A stretch of 64,000 bases of DNA from Turritopsis dohrnii (lineage: Eukaryota; Cnidaria; Hydrozoa; Anthoathecata; Oceaniidae). The stretch lies in contig BQMF02000208.1 in assembly GCA_027922465.2 (NCBI GenBank), positions 558,001 to 622,000 on the forward strand. The letters run 5' to 3'. The position numbers and the translations under genes were made by a program. Under the pieces are notes generated by a model. That model made no database searches, was not told the origin of the DNA, and saw nothing but the letters and a program-made list of their open reading frames with translations. Positions 61,901-64,000 of the stretch are shown here, in pieces. The stretch's first letter is position 1, and every line of letters starts with the position of its first letter.

Positions 61901-64000
61901 AAACTAGAACCCATGCTTTTTTATGGTGCAAAAAATCTTTAAATCAGGCTGGAAGCTTTAGATTTTTTGAATTATTTTTCACTTCCTCTGGTCTTCCAGG
62001 GGCAAGTTTCACCATTTTTGGCTGTTAAATGAACTCAAGGTATCCCTATATTTCGTCTTCCTCGAGGAGACGAAGAGTATAGCGAGAATTAGCGATCGAA
62101 ATGGGTGGATGTTGTGACACAGAGAGACAGGATGGTTCGTTGATAACCCTCGAGCAAATTAAGAAAATGAATATACACAATATGTTATGTGAATGTTATT
62201 TCGAAGAACAACAATTGGGAAGGGGAGTAGGTTCTATCATATGAAATTTTCTTTACTATTTTTATGCATATAGCCAGCTACAGCTAGAAGTATATGAATA
62301 CAATATATTGTGTTTATAAAGTCTCTTGTTACAAAATATGCTATTTCAACAATGTAAGTAATAAATGAAATTAAAATAAATAAAATTATGAAATTCTATT
62401 GCAAAGAAATCTTTGTGTGCTAAAAAATATTAAACTGAAAAATTTATTATATTAAACTTATTATAATATAATATAATATATATTTATTAAACTTCTTATA
62501 TATAACAGCCAAAATTCAAAAGTATTTTGAATAAAATTGTTACAAAATGTTTTAAAAAATATCTAACAAAAATGTATTCCTTTACAAAGTATATATCTAT
62601 GATAAGCCAATTTTTTCCTGTTTCCCCATATGTAACTTTGATTTCAGGATATATCCCTACTTTAAACCTGCCAGTCAAAATTATTGCACAACCACATCAA
62701 GTTTTCATATTACTCTGTCATAATTGTCAAGGTAGCACCAAAGTTTTTAGTTAGTGAGTCAAGTTCTTCGAGGTTGTGGTCTATTAGATGCATTAGGCAC
62801 AGTTGCAATTTGTTTGTTGATGTTATGACATACGTAGTAACATTGAATGTGTCCATAGGTCAAAGCCATTTTTTATGTCTATTTTCTAACATGTTTATAT
62901 CCAAACAAATCTAAAAAAGGGATCAGAATCAGCATGCATTCAGTGATTGAATTTGTCAAATATTTGGTATCTATATGATATGTACTCTGAAGTCCTCAAT
63001 AATAAGAGGGGTGCAATAATAGGAGATTGGACGTTGCAATAGATATTAATAATAGGTAGGGAGGGGTAGAATAATTGGCGACAATTTGCAGGAGTCAGCA
63101 CACTTGAAAATTACTTTGGGCTAAATAGAGTCAGCGAGTGTAAGAAAGTGCATTTTCCTCCCTTCCCCATCTTCATCAGAAACTAATTGAAATACTTAAA
63201 GCAAATAAATACCTTAAATCCATAAATTATTCTGTTCACAAGGAACTTTATTGATAGCAAAGCTAGAATCCAAACTGCTATGTCTTTTGTAGATGCAATT
63301 TCTTTATTTGTTTTGGAATGTTTTGGTTTTAAGACAAGCTAGTGATGATGGAGATAATTACGTAAAAAAAAAAAACACTTTGGGAGTACTTCTGCCTAGA
63401 GAAACTTTTATCTCAGCCATTTTTATTATCTCTCAGTAATATGGCACATAGGTTGAGATATATATAGGTTTAATTTAACCACTAAAACAGACTTTTGAGG
63501 GGTGTAGGGGATGAGAACAATGAAAACACAGGGTCTTACATAAAAGTGTATCCAATTAATGCTTTTATGATATGTATATAGCTATAAAATAAGCTGTTTT
63601 CAGAGGCTGCTTCAGTGTCCTTGAATATCCAAGTTCAATGATTTCGTTTCAATATAAGTCCGCAACAATTTCGTTCTAGTTTTGTCAGATTTCATCTGAC
63701 TGTTGAGGCTGTTGTTTATCTTTCTTAAAAGAAAAGGTTCTTGTGCAAATGTACAGCATGAGCAAATTTTCAAGTAAATTCATTGAAGGTTCTTTCTTCA
63801 TAACATGGTCATCTCTGGTCCTTATTTTAGAAATAAGTCAAGGATGTAGGAATCTTTCACCAAGTGCTTTCCTTGTTGTCAACAGCAGTAAAAATATATT
63901 AGGAGGTACATTCCAAAATCCATTTTAATCATGAACGTCAACCAGTTTGTGCTCCAGAACATGCAGTGATATCGTCAAATTTTCCAGCAAGAGAACTGAT
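58919..64000. other. 5 kb without a convincing gene
   Basis: 58919-59165 is the upstream region shared with the pseudogene. After that I see only AT-rich DNA: a GGGTT run at 60569-60594, a palindrome CGTCTTCCTCGAGGAGACG near 62057, and a TATAA-rich patch at 62440-62500. A frame at 61279-61350 (MDVMDLTDEDGSMRMERTS) could be a lone first exon but nothing follows it. Frames at 60878-61075 and 62527-62914 do not read like protein. Confidence 0.45.
60569..60594. repeat. (GGGTT)n short run
   Basis: Four to five units of GGGTT. It differs from the metazoan telomere repeat TTAGGG. Confidence 0.85.

Overview
The window is AT-rich animal DNA. Its genes are split by short GT-AG introns, repeats are dense, and the recognisable host genes are an ER lectin, a fibrinogen-domain protein, a chitin-binding protein and a pentraxin-like fragment. 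With Harbinger, BEL/Pao and tRNA-derived SINEs, this suggests an invertebrate metazoan. A cnidarian is my best guess, but the species is inference.

Layout. 1-9 kb: a SINE, two exons of a pentraxin/LamG-type gene interrupted by a complete Harbinger transposon (3149-6773, AAT target duplication), a MITE, a second SINE and an unidentified decayed ORF. 9.15-19.76 kb: a 12-exon OS9 gene (+). I reconstructed it exon by exon; all splice phases agree and give 740 residues. Its 4.6-kb first intron holds MITEs and a LINE scrap. 21.1-22.7 kb: a two-exon secreted fibrinogen-related gene (-). 23.9-36.9 kb: a decayed paralogue of the chitin-binding gene at 56.8-58.9 kb. It has lost both chitin-binding exons, carries a stop, and has a young BEL/Pao retrotransposon (29875-36050, TTCTT target duplication) in its upstream region. 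The intron between its remnants carries SINEs and a cluster of GTAACGTATGTTAC-like palindromes. 36.86-37.88 kb: three tandem Helitron-like repeats (TC...CTAG).

The most unusual region is 38.5-53.95 kb. Two related modules lie head to tail. Each has an array of short iterated motifs, then a small acidic gene (+), then a convergent gene (-) for a C2H2-tyrosine-recombinase-Myb protein. In module A a conserved divergent promoter follows, then a 10-exon gene for a superfamily 3 helicase resembling the replication helicases of small DNA viruses. Module B is cut off at the equivalent of about 80 bases before the helicase start. The arrays use different motifs: GTTACAAG/GTTACTAG in A, AGGCCCGT in B. 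This looks like a recombinase-integrated, self-replicating element, or an endogenised virus-like episome without a visible capsid gene. I know of no named family with this combination.

55-64 kb: a tRNA-Glu-like SINE, the intact five-exon chitin-binding gene (-), and 5 kb with no convincing gene.
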